Under the pieces are notes generated by a model. That model was not told the DNA's origin and ran no database searches. It saw only the letters and a program-made list of their open reading frames with translations. DNA of 36,581 bases from Caulobacteraceae bacterium (GTDB lineage: Bacteria > Pseudomonadota > Alphaproteobacteria > Caulobacterales > Aquidulcibacteraceae): the NCBI GenBank assembly GCA_009773335.1, contig WRPF01000028.1, positions 1 through 36,581 on the forward strand. The letters run 5' to 3'. Of this stretch, positions 1 through 7,423 are shown piece by piece. A program made the translations under genes and the position numbers. Position 1 is the first letter of the stretch. Each line of letters starts with the position of its first letter.

Positions 1-119
1 GGCGGCGCCGGGGGCGCTCCGGACGCGGCCGGATCAGCCGGGGTCGCGCCCGGGGTCGTCGTCTTCGGCGCGGTCGCTTGCGCGTAGAGCGTGAGGAGAG
101 AGTAGGTCAACGCGTTCAT
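1..119 (-). CDS. Partial N-terminus of a small exported or membrane protein (unrecognised)
   Basis: Reading leftward from an ATG at 119, an open frame runs off the window edge. It begins MNALTYSLLTLYAQATAPKT and continues as an Ala/Pro/Gly/Thr-rich stretch. An AAGGG-type ribosome site lies about seven bases upstream on the minus strand. A short hydrophobic start ending in an 'YAQA' sequence, followed by a low-complexity linker, would suit a signal anchor or the N-terminus of a YajC-like Sec accessory protein. Only 39 residues are visible, so this is a guess. The diagnostic part of the protein lies outside the window. Confidence 0.5.
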   Translation of the reverse strand, partial: MNALTYSLLTLYAQATAPKTTTPGATPADPAASGAPPAP

Positions 120-537
120 GATCTGCCCTTAATTAAGCCGACTAACCAACCGGACGTGTAAGCCCGTATGCCCTGTTTCCGGCGAAACTCGGTCCGCCTT
201 GTGTTCCGTTCATGTGTTGATGGAAAGACTGCGCCTCGCGCGTGGCCCCTCGCTACCGGAGCCTCCTCCCACCGCACGCCCGACCCGCCGCCTCTTCGCG
301 GTCTTTGCCGTGCGCACACCTGCAGCTTCTAAATTTTCGGAAAACCCTCCGTTGTCAATGGCGCTTGAGCATACGATCGCCGTTAATGGCGCCACTGTGA
401 ACAGTTCGTCGGGGCCCTGAGCCGCGCAATAACGTTGCGTGACGCTTGCGCGACACCCTCGCGCGCGAAACAAACGCCCGAAACGCGATCCCCGGCGTCT
501 GATCGCCGGGATGACCCAAAAAAGGGGAGAGACCTTC
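120..537. other. Intergenic region between divergent genes, with a degenerate palindromic repeat
   Basis: About 420 bp separate the partial minus-strand gene from the acyl-CoA synthetase. No convincing gene is seen on either strand. At about 484-517 there is a 'CCCCGGCG...CGCCGGGATGAC' arrangement. It resembles half of the 100-bp palindromic elements found at 23968 and 30186, which end in the same CCGG(A/G)ATGAC type of arm. The remainder should hold promoters for the two divergent genes, but I could not identify a confident -35/-10 pair. Confidence 0.5.
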
Positions 538-2088
538 ATGCACCCGCGCGCCCACGCCCAGACCCACCCCGACAAACCCGCCATCGTCATGGTCGGGTCG
601 GGCCGGACGGTGACCTTTGGCGAACTGGAGCAGCGCGCCGACAGGACCGCCCAGTTCTTCCGCCATCTCGGGCTGAAGACTGGCGACGTCATCGCCATCC
701 TCATGGACAACATGCCGGAATACTTCGAACTGGCATGGGGAGCGCAACGGGCGGGCCTCTACTACGTCTGTGTCTCGACGAAGCTCACGGGCGGCGAACT
801 GGCCTACATCCTTGAGGACAGCGGGGCCAAGGCCCTGTTCATATCGCCCGGGCTGGCCGCAGCCGGCCTCGCCGCACTGGCCGAGCCCGGGCCGCAGGCC
901 GCAGGCGTGCCGGGATTTTCGGTCGGCGGGCCAATCGCGGGTCTTGAGGATTTTGTGGCGGCGCGCGACCGCTTCCCCGACGCGCCCATCGCCGACGAAG
1001 CCGCCGGCGCCGACATGCTCTACTCGTCGGGCACCACAGGCCGTCCCAAGGGCGTCCGCGTCGCGCTCTCGGGTCTCGCAATCGATGCGCCCAGTCCGCT
1101 GATGGCGTTGACGCAGGCGCTCTACGGCCTTGGGCCGGAAAGCCGCTACCTCACGCCCGCGCCGCTCTATCACGCAGCGCCGCTGCGCTGGACGATGACG
1201 CTGCAACGCTTCGGCGCAACGACGTTCATCATGGAGAAGTTTGATCCGGAGGGGTATCTCGCCGCCGTCGAGAAACACCGGATCAACTCAAGCCAGCTCG
1301 TGCCGACGATGTTCGTGCGCATGCTGAAACTGCCGGAAAACGTGCGTGCGAAATACGATGTTTCCAGCATGAAGATGGCCGTGCACGCCGCAGCGCCCTG
1401 CCCGGTCGTCGTCAAGGAACAGATGATGGCATGGTGGGGACCCGTCATCCACGAGTACTACGCTGGCACCGAGGGCAACGGTTTCTGCTCGATCGGGCCC
1501 GAAGACTGGCTGCGCAACAAGGGATCGGTCGGGCGCGCCATGCTCGGCGAACTGAAGATCTGCGACGAGGACGGCGACGAAGTTCCCGCCGGAACCGAAG
1601 GCGCCGTCTACTTCGCGAACGGCCCGGAATTCCAGTATCACAACGCTCCGGAGAAGACCGCCGACGCACGCAACAAGCACGGCTGGTCGACGCTCGGCGA
1701 CGTCGGCTACGTGAACGAGGAAGGCTTCCTATTCCTCACCGATCGCAAGGCGTTCATGATCATTTCCGGCGGCGTGAACATCTATCCGCAGGAGGTGGAA
1801 AACCTGCTCGTCACGCATCCGAAAGTCGCTGACGCGGCCGTGTTCGGCATCCCGAACGAGGACTTCGGCGAAGAGGTGAAGGCCGCGATCCAGCCGGCGA
1901 ACCCGGCGGAAGCGGGGCCGGCGCTCGAGGCCGAACTGCTGGATTTCTGCCGGGCGCATCTCAGCCACATCAAGTGTCCGCGCAGCATCGATTTCCATGA
2001 GGAACTACCGCGACACGCCACCGGCAAACTGTACAAGCGGCTGCTGCGCGACGCCTACTGGAGCGACAAGAAAAACAAGATCGTTTAG
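538..2088 (+). CDS. AMP-forming acyl-CoA synthetase (ANL superfamily)
   Basis: This 516-residue protein activates a carboxylic acid as acyl-adenylate and transfers it to CoA. The ATP-binding signature YSSGTTGRPKG is at residues 162-172. YYAGTEGNG at about 307-315 is the adenine-binding region. The conserved Asp of 'STLGDVGY' is D388. The hinge/A8 region 'DRKAFMIISGGVNIYPQEVE' spans 402-421, and the catalytic lysine of 'HATGK' is K497. Length is normal for medium- or long-chain or aryl-CoA ligases. The frame is open to 439, but the ATG at 538 is preferred because GGGGAGAG precedes it by about 6 bases. Substrate cannot be told from sequence. No fatty-acid oxidation genes adjoin it, although a crotonase lies about 16 kb away. 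Confidence 0.93.
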   Translation: MHPRAHAQTHPDKPAIVMVGSGRTVTFGELEQRADRTAQFFRHLGLKTGDVIAILMDNMPEYFELAWGAQRAGLYYVCVSTKLTGGELAYILEDSGAKALFISPGLAAAGLAALAEPGPQAAGVPGFSVGGPIAGLEDFVAARDRFPDAPIADEAAGADMLYSSGTTGRPKGVRVALSGLAIDAPSPLMALTQALYGLGPESRYLTPAPLYHAAPLRWTMTLQRFGATTFIMEKFDPEGYLAAVEKHRINSSQLVPTMFVRMLKLPENVRAKYDVSSMKMAVHAAAPCPVVVKEQMMAWWGPVIHEYYAGTEGNGFCSIGPEDWLRNKGSVGRAMLGELKICDEDGDEVPAGTEGAVYFANGPEFQYHNAPEKTADARNKHGWSTLGDVGYVNEEGFLFLTDRKAFMIISGGVNIYPQEVENLLVTHPKVADAAVFGIPNEDFGEEVKAAIQPANPAEAGPALEAELLDFCRAHLSHIKCPRSIDFHEELPRHATGKLYKRLLRDAYWSDKKNKIV

Positions 2089-2211
2089 TTGCATTTACCT
2101 TGCCTACCCGGCGCCGGAATGGCGTCGGATCAGGCGGGCGCGAGACTTGCAGACTCCTCGACGAACGAATGGCGCGAACGCTGGTTCGTCCCATTTGAGG
2201 AGTTTGGAACC

Positions 2212-2565
2212 ATGTGGATTGAGAGCGACGATTATATCGGGCTCGATCGGCGTTCAGGTGTGAAACGCCTGCGGCTGCGCGAGCGGCGGCGCGTGACGCC
2301 GGAGGAACGCGAGTTCTCGCTTGCGGCGCTGATGCGTCAGCTGCGCGCCGCCGCCATGGACCTGCGTGACGCCAGGAAGCGCCGCCGCTTCAAACTGCGT
2401 CTCGCGGCGACCATCATCCAGGCGCGCATGTCCGGAAACGGCCCGGCCGCGATCGAACTGCAACGGCTCGACACCACCATCGCCGAAGCCGACTTGGGCG
2501 AGCCGCGCTCGGCGGCCGTCATCGACCGCTTCCTCGGCAACGTCGCCAACATGATCGAGAACTAG
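2212..2565 (+). CDS. Hypothetical protein, 117 aa, basic and helical
   Basis: I do not recognise this protein. It starts at the ATG at 2212 behind a GAGGAG ribosome site and begins MWIESDDYIGLDRRSG. Residues about 17-70 are very rich in Arg/Ala/Leu and look like one or two long amphipathic helices; the rest is mixed. There is no signal peptide or membrane segment. The frame stays open upstream to 2089, but the ribosome site supports the shorter form. Its TAG stop (2563-2565) lies inside the CTAG that opens a palindromic intergenic element. It could be co-transcribed with the acyl-CoA synthetase 123 bp upstream. Function unknown. Confidence 0.7.
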   Translation: MWIESDDYIGLDRRSGVKRLRLRERRRVTPEEREFSLAALMRQLRAAAMDLRDARKRRRFKLRLAATIIQARMSGNGPAAIELQRLDTTIAEADLGEPRSAAVIDRFLGNVANMIEN

Positions 2566-2677
2566 AGCGGTTGCCGAAAAGTCTTGTTCGGTTTTCGGAC
2601 GAGAACCGCCCCGATCGCAAATGTAGACCCGTTTTGTCCCGACTGGATTGAATCGATCCAGTCGGGAACGGGCCTAG
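2562..2677. repeat. CTAG-bounded palindromic intergenic element
   Basis: The element opens with CTAGAGC (overlapping the stop codon of the 117-aa gene) and closes with CTAG at 2674-2677. Its right part is a strong hairpin: CCCGACTGGAT (2638-2648) pairs perfectly with ATCCAGTCGGG (2656-2666), and outer CCCG/CGGG arms at 2628 and 2669 extend it. The left part has a weaker GCGGTT...AACCGC pairing. It resembles the palindrome at 3945-3995 in its CTAGAGC end and its GAATCGA-type core. It may end transcription before msrB. Confidence 0.6.
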
Positions 2678-2711
2678 AAACCGCCCCGCCGCTGAGGGCG
2701 TACTGGCAGGC

Positions 2712-3224
2712 ATGATCGCTTCCCGCCGCACGTTCCTCTTCGCCTCGACCGCCGCCCTCGCAGGCGGGTGCTCGCCGTCGGCCGCAAGGCCCCGCCCCGC
2801 GACAGCCGCCGCCGAGGCCGCCTTCGCCAGCTCCCCGTTCCGCGCGTTGACCGACGCCCAGTGGCGTGCGCGTCTGACGCCAGCGGCCTACGCCGTGCTC
2901 CGTCGGGAAGACACCGAACGTCCGGGCTCCAGCCCGCTTGAGGACGAACACCGTTCCGGGACGTATGTGTGTGCTGGGTGCGACCTCCCGCTCTTCCAGT
3001 CGGACTGGAAGTACGAGAGCGGCTCCGGCTGGCCCAGCTTCTGGGAAATCATGAACAGAAACATCGGGATGAAGCGCGATCTCGTGATCGGGTATCCGCG
3101 CACGGAGTACCACTGCGCCCGCTGCCTGGGGCACCAGGGTCACGTCTTCGACGACGGCCCCCGCCCCACGGGCCTGCGTTACTGCAACAACGGACTGGCG
3201 CTTCGCTTCATCGCCGCAGCGTGA
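2712..3224 (+). CDS. msrB: Peptide-methionine (R)-S-oxide reductase MsrB, exported form
   Basis: The 170-residue protein reduces methionine-R-sulfoxide in damaged proteins. The structural zinc site is C87/C90 (CAGC) with C135/C138 (CARC). The C-terminal signature GHQGHVFDDGPRPTG is followed by RYCNN with the catalytic cysteine at C158. The N-terminus carries a twin-arginine motif (SRRTFLF, R5-R6), a hydrophobic stretch and ALAGGC. This points to Tat export, with possible lipidation at C20, though that box lacks the usual Leu at -3. Tat export fits the tatABC genes at 24.1-25.6 kb. The start is weakly supported by a GGCAGG upstream. An envelope repair role is inferred from the signal peptide. 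Confidence 0.93.
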   Translation: MIASRRTFLFASTAALAGGCSPSAARPRPATAAAEAAFASSPFRALTDAQWRARLTPAAYAVLRREDTERPGSSPLEDEHRSGTYVCAGCDLPLFQSDWKYESGSGWPSFWEIMNRNIGMKRDLVIGYPRTEYHCARCLGHQGHVFDDGPRPTGLRYCNNGLALRFIAAA

Positions 3225-3231
3225 CCTGTCC

Positions 3232-3276
3232 GGCCTGTCTCGGGCTGGCCTGTCTCGGGCCGGCTTGTCTCGGGTC
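3232..3276. repeat. Three tandem 15-bp repeats
   Basis: Directly after msrB, three units of the form GGCCTGTCTCGGGCT lie head to tail (3232-3246, 3247-3261, 3262-3276). They differ at only one or a few positions. They are not inside a supported gene. A partial fourth unit (ACCTGTCC) precedes them. No function is evident. Confidence 0.75.
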
Positions 3277-3393
3277 GGGACGCAGTTTCGCCTGCGCGGC
3301 GCACCAGGCCCCCGGCCCTTAACCCCCTGCGGGATCGGAGCATCCTCTGCGGGGAAACGGCCGCGGCGCGAGCCTTGCTCCGCCCAGCGGGCA

Positions 3394-3948
3394 ATGATTG
3401 GCGAAGAAACCTTCCATCCTGACACCAGGGCGCTGCTCGCCTACGGGCGCGCGCTCGCCGGCGCGACCGACCCGGGCTCGCGCCCGGCGCCCGGCGCGGG
3501 CGCGGACCGGTTGGTCGAGCGCCTGTTCGTCATGGATCGCCAGCCATCAGGCGCGCTGCGGCTGCGCACCTTCGGCGTCGAGCTGGTGAACCTCTTCGGC
3601 GACGATCCGCGCGGGCAGGACTTTCTGCAGTTCTGGCCTGCCCCGGACCAGGCGCTCGTCAGCGCCTTCGTGAGCACCGTTTGCCAGGCCGGCCAGCCCG
3701 GCGTCCTGCGGGCCAACGCCGAAACGGAAAGTGGAAAACGCCTCGGCGCCGAAATCCTCATCACGCCCTTGCGCGTTCCGCCTGTCACGGTCGAGCGCAC
3801 GCTGGGGCTGTTCCAGCCGCTCGGCGGGGAGACCCTGCTCGCCGGCGAGCCCATCTGCCGGATCACGCTTGGCACGATGCACCCGCCCGCCACGCGCCGG
3901 GCCGGCAATCTCCGCCTTGTCGTCAACAACGCCCGACGAGGCTCCTAG
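3394..3948 (+). CDS. PAS_5-type domain protein
   Basis: The 184-residue form begins at the ATG at 3394 (MIGEETFHPDTRALLAYG). The frame stays open upstream to 3265, but that part is low complexity and carries no family signal. The core 'LRTFGVELVNLFGDDPRGQDFLQFW' (about residues 57-81) and the later 'GLFQPLG' match the alphaproteobacterial PAS_5 family (PF07310 by recollection). That family is a PAS-like ligand-binding fold with no attached output domain. No ribosome site is clear, so the start is uncertain. The TAG stop is embedded in the perfect palindrome at 3945-3995. The ligand is unknown. The neighbouring signalling operon is convergent and not co-transcribed. Confidence 0.8.
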   Translation: MIGEETFHPDTRALLAYGRALAGATDPGSRPAPGAGADRLVERLFVMDRQPSGALRLRTFGVELVNLFGDDPRGQDFLQFWPAPDQALVSAFVSTVCQAGQPGVLRANAETESGKRLGAEILITPLRVPPVTVERTLGLFQPLGGETLLAGEPICRITLGTMHPPATRRAGNLRLVVNNARRGS

Positions 3949-3995
3949 AGCATCCTCCGATCAATCCGAATCGAATTGATCGGAGGATGCTCTAG
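3945..3995. terminator. Perfect 21-bp inverted repeat, probable bidirectional terminator
   Basis: CTAGAGCATCCTCCGATCAA begins a 21-base arm at 3945-3965. It is exactly complementary to 3975-3995, with a 9-base loop. It lies between the convergent PAS_5 gene and the receiver gene and contains the PAS_5 stop codon. No T-run follows, so a role as terminator is inferred from position and stability. It has the same CTAG ends as the element at 2562-2677. Confidence 0.65.
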
Positions 3996-4030
3996 CGCGC
4001 CACGCGCCTTAGGTCGCCGATCGCGGCCGA

Positions 4031-4495
4031 TCAGGAATCGATGACGTCAGGCCCCGGGGACGCGCTTTCACTCTCCGAAGAGCGCGCGCTCACATCTGCT
4101 GTGCGCGGCCCGTGGCTCGCAGGTTGCGCCGAATGCTGCAAAGCTCGCGTCACCATGGCCGACAAACGATCCTTGGCTACGGGCTTCAGCACATAGCCGA
4201 GCGCGCCCGCATCGATGGCGCGAACTACCATGGCTTCCTGGCCATGCGAGGTCACCATGATAAAGCGGGCGTCTGGAAAGCTGGCCAAAATCGCTCTTAC
4301 GGTATCGATGCCGTCCATGCCGGGCATGGTGATGTCCATGGTCACCAAATCCGGCTTCACCAGCGCATAGTCGCGGATGGCCTCTTCGCCATCCTTGCTG
4401 ATACGCACCACCTGATGCCCAAGCTCGCTCAGCATGACCTTGAGCTTTTGCGCCATGATCATGGAATCGTCGACAATCATCACACTGAGAGCCAT
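4031..4495 (-). CDS. Single-domain response regulator (CheY-like receiver)
   Basis: This 154-residue protein is a receiver domain (about 1-120) with a disordered Ser/Ala-rich tail and no DNA-binding or enzyme output domain. Key residues are all present: acidic pair D9/D10, phospho-acceptor D54 (MDITMPGMDG), T82 and K104 (LKP). It is the last gene of a three-gene operon. Its ATG overlaps the stop of the CheX-like gene by one base (TGATG), so translation is probably coupled. The upstream kinase is the likely phosphodonor and the CheX-like protein the likely phosphatase. The target of the phosphorylated receiver is not visible here. Confidence 0.93.
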   Translation of the reverse strand: MALSVMIVDDSMIMAQKLKVMLSELGHQVVRISKDGEEAIRDYALVKPDLVTMDITMPGMDGIDTVRAILASFPDARFIMVTSHGQEAMVVRAIDAGALGYVLKPVAKDRLSAMVTRALQHSAQPASHGPRTADVSARSSESESASPGPDVIDS

Positions 4496-5043
4496 CAGAG
4501 CACCGCTTTTTGAAGGTTCAGATGGTCGTCGAAAAGAATGCGCGGCCCGACGAACGCGATATCAAGCGCACCTTCTGGAAACCTGATTGTGAGCGCAGCA
4601 ATGGTGGATTCGTCGCGCCCTTGGATGGTGCGCGCCCCGACCATAAGCACCGGCGGCGACAAGGTGATGAGTTCGCCGCGACGGGCGAGGTCGGCGGTGC
4701 TGTTGCCGACGATGACGTTCACAACATCGGAGGCGGTCTCCCGGATCCACACCTCTTCGTCGTCGCAGGCGATCGCCAATCCCGAAGTGTACTCCCTCGT
4801 CATCGCCCGAATGAGCGATACGTCGTAGCTGTATGCGATGTAGAGGCCGGCGCGGGAGCCCACCCCCACGATCGCCGTGATCGGGCGCAGCACCACGCTT
4901 TTCTCACGATGGGTGAGACGGTCGACGCCGATCGGCGTCAAGCCAAGCTCGTCACTCATGAACGCGAGCGTGCGGGTCTCGACGACCTGCATCACAACGG
5001 TGATCTCGTGATCGAGCTTAGGCGTCTTTGCGGGAGCGTTCAT
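4495..5043 (-). CDS. CheX-like phosphatase-family protein
   Basis: The 182-residue protein looks like the CheX/CheC-type fold that dephosphorylates CheY-like receivers. The diagnostic segment is 'ETASDVVNVIVGNS' at 102-115, which fits the family's ExxN...G helix. The acidic position is aspartate (D106) rather than the usual glutamate, with N109 in place. Whether this is active is uncertain. 'PPVLMVG' then 'ALTIRF' follow as in the family. It starts four bases inside the kinase gene (ATGA overlap) and ends overlapping the receiver gene. There are no membrane segments; it should act in the cytoplasm on the adjacent receiver. Confidence 0.75.
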   Translation of the reverse strand: MNAPAKTPKLDHEITVVMQVVETRTLAFMSDELGLTPIGVDRLTHREKSVVLRPITAIVGVGSRAGLYIAYSYDVSLIRAMTREYTSGLAIACDDEEVWIRETASDVVNVIVGNSTADLARRGELITLSPPVLMVGARTIQGRDESTIAALTIRFPEGALDIAFVGPRILFDDHLNLQKAVL

Positions 5044-7295
5044 ACGGCCATCCTCTCAACCTCGGCTCCGCACTGGTCAGCGCCATGCTCGGTTTCGTAG
5101 GGCAAGGTGAACCTGAAGGCCGTTCCAATACCCAGTTCTGTCTCGACTGCGATGGCGCCCCCGAGGCGATCCAACTCTGCTTTGACAGCAGAGAGGCCGA
5201 CACCGCGCCCGGACACTTGATCAGCCACATCGCGCGAGGACAATCCTTCACGGAAGATGATCTCAGACAGCGCCAAGCGCTTGACGGCGGCCCCATCCTC
5301 GCCGCTCGCGATGAGCTTGCGCTCAAGCACCGCGCGGTCGACGCCCGCGCCGTCGTCAGCGATGAGGATTTCGAGGGCGCCGCCACGGTCATGCACGACG
5401 CACCGAATTGACCCGGCGGACTGCTTGCCGGCGTGGATGCGTGCTTCGGGCGCCTCTATGCCGTGATCGACCGCATTGCGGAAGACGTGCACAAGCGAAC
5501 GGAAAAAGGCGCTGTAGCGCTCTGGCGAGAGCGTAACGTTGTCGCCTTCGATGATCACAGGCTCCAATTCCTTCTCAAGGCGCGCGGCCAAGGTGGGCGC
5601 GCCCCGACAGTGGAGACCTAGAGCGGACTTGACGTTGAACCTTCCAAGCGCCGTGAGCGATTGCAGCAGCAGCCGCAGGGGCGTCGCCGCAGCGTGAGCG
5701 GGATCGCAGATAAGCGCCACACGCGCCAATTGCTCCATCGCACGAACGTCGACCTGCGCTACGAGGATCCGCCCTTCGGCGGAATCGAAGCCCGGCCCCA
5801 GAAACTCAGCGGCGGTTGCTATGTCCTGCTCAAACGCATTGGCCAAGCTATCAAGCTGGAGCAATTCAAACGCCGATGCTGGCGACAGGCATACAGTCTC
5901 GGCGAACCGGGTTTCAACCTTATGGATGCTGTCTGGACATAGCGGAAAACTGAATTGGGCGAGCAGGCCTTTGAAGGTGTGAAGGCGCCGATAAAATTCG
6001 CTGCGCCCCGCATCCGAGTCGATGCGTGTGATCAATTCCCTCAGGTCTTTCTGGAGAAATCCCCGATAGTCGTTCACCAGCGCCGCTAGTGCTTCGCTTT
6101 CCGTGAAAGCGAGCACGATCATCTCCAACCGCTTGCGTTCAAGCTCGATCTCGTGCGCGAGCACCGTCGTCTCCGTCACGTCCGTCAGAATGAGCATCAG
6201 GGCGCCGGGATCGGCGAGAAGCTTGTAGCCCGTCTTGATGAACGTCCCGTCGAGCTTGAACTCCTTGGGCAAGAGATCGAGCTTGAGCTCGCGCGCGAAG
6301 CGGTTTCCGTCGCTCAACACACTCGCGAGCGTTGCGCTCATGACAGCGTGCGCTTCGCCTCCCGTTGGACACAGTAGGTCCACGATGTTCCCACCGGCCG
6401 GAGATCGCCCCAGAATGGTCTCGCAGGCGGCGCTGAATTGAGGCCCGACAGTGAGATCGCGATCAATGGTCAGAAATCCTTGCTCGGCATTGTCGAAAAG
6501 ATTTCGGACCGCTGCCTGGTTTTCTGTCAGCGCCTTGTTGGCGGCGCGAAGATTCTCCGCCTCGCGCTCAGCCAAAAATTCGAAGCGGCGGTCGGCGAAC
6601 ACGCACACCATCGACAGACAGAGGATGAGAAAAAGCCCCGTCGCGACGGCGACGGCGAGCATCAAGCGCGAGGCGGGATCGACCGCGCTCGACAAAGAGG
6701 CCGACATCTCGATTGAAGTGGCGGCCATGGCCGTGTAGTGCATCCCGCATACTGCCACCGACATGACGACCGCCGCACCGGCGCGTTGCCAAGACTCGGT
6801 AAGATTGAGCGTTAGCCAAAGTGCTGCGGTTGCGGCCACCATCGCAATGACGATGGAAAGGCCAACGCCGAGTGCATTGTAGTGAACATCGCCGTTGAGG
6901 ATGAGCGCGCTCATTCCCGTATAGTGCATCGCCGCGACGCCAAGACCGACAATTGAGCCGGCGACGACCTGACGCACGATAGAAGGATTGGACCGGGCAA
7001 CCAGGTGAAAGCCTAGCGCGACGATGGCGATCGCCGTCACCAGCGAAAGTGCGGTGAGGTCGAAATCGTAGGCGACCGCCATGCCGACATCCATTGCCAG
7101 CATAGCAATGAAATGCATCGACCAGATGCCGCCGCCGAGCACGAGCGCGCTAGCGCCAAGCCAGATCCAGCGCGCTCTCCCTGCTGCCCGCCGCAAGCGC
7201 GAACCCATGTCGAGTGCAGTGTAGGAGGCAAGCAACGCCGCGACGAACGACAACGCGACGAGCGTCCAATCATGACTCATGTGCTGATGATCCAT
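5040..7295 (-). CDS. MHYT-domain sensor kinase with Hpt and CheA-type ATPase domains
   Basis: A 751-residue membrane kinase. The N-terminal region (about 5-235) is a seven-helix MHYT sensor with three motifs: MHFIAM (60-65), MHYTGM (123-128) and MHYTAM (185-190). MHYT is proposed to sense a diatomic gas through bound metal. A PAS-like domain covers about 265-375. An Hpt-like helix with LHTFKG places the phospho-histidine at about H439. The ATPase is of CheA type: HVFRNAVDHGIE (N-box, N607), DDGAGVD (about 647) and GRGVGL (696-701). The CheW-like P5 domain is absent. Start at 7295 is chosen because GAGGAGG lies about 12 bases upstream and the product begins at the MHYT domain; the frame is open to 7337. 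It overlaps the CheX-like gene by four bases. Confidence 0.88.
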   Translation of the reverse strand: MDHQHMSHDWTLVALSFVAALLASYTALDMGSRLRRAAGRARWIWLGASALVLGGGIWSMHFIAMLAMDVGMAVAYDFDLTALSLVTAIAIVALGFHLVARSNPSIVRQVVAGSIVGLGVAAMHYTGMSALILNGDVHYNALGVGLSIVIAMVAATAALWLTLNLTESWQRAGAAVVMSVAVCGMHYTAMAATSIEMSASLSSAVDPASRLMLAVAVATGLFLILCLSMVCVFADRRFEFLAEREAENLRAANKALTENQAAVRNLFDNAEQGFLTIDRDLTVGPQFSAACETILGRSPAGGNIVDLLCPTGGEAHAVMSATLASVLSDGNRFARELKLDLLPKEFKLDGTFIKTGYKLLADPGALMLILTDVTETTVLAHEIELERKRLEMIVLAFTESEALAALVNDYRGFLQKDLRELITRIDSDAGRSEFYRRLHTFKGLLAQFSFPLCPDSIHKVETRFAETVCLSPASAFELLQLDSLANAFEQDIATAAEFLGPGFDSAEGRILVAQVDVRAMEQLARVALICDPAHAAATPLRLLLQSLTALGRFNVKSALGLHCRGAPTLAARLEKELEPVIIEGDNVTLSPERYSAFFRSLVHVFRNAVDHGIEAPEARIHAGKQSAGSIRCVVHDRGGALEILIADDGAGVDRAVLERKLIASGEDGAAVKRLALSEIIFREGLSSRDVADQVSGRGVGLSAVKAELDRLGGAIAVETELGIGTAFRFTLPYETEHGADQCGAEVERMAV

Positions 7296-7423
7296 TACGG
7301 ACGCGAACCTCCTCGCCATACCGCGCGCAGGGCACATCGCGGCAAGACCGGCGCGATCCCATCATGGGTCAGCGACCTTTCGCGAAGATTAAGTCGGCTG
7401 ACAAAGCGGAGGAAAAAGAGGTT

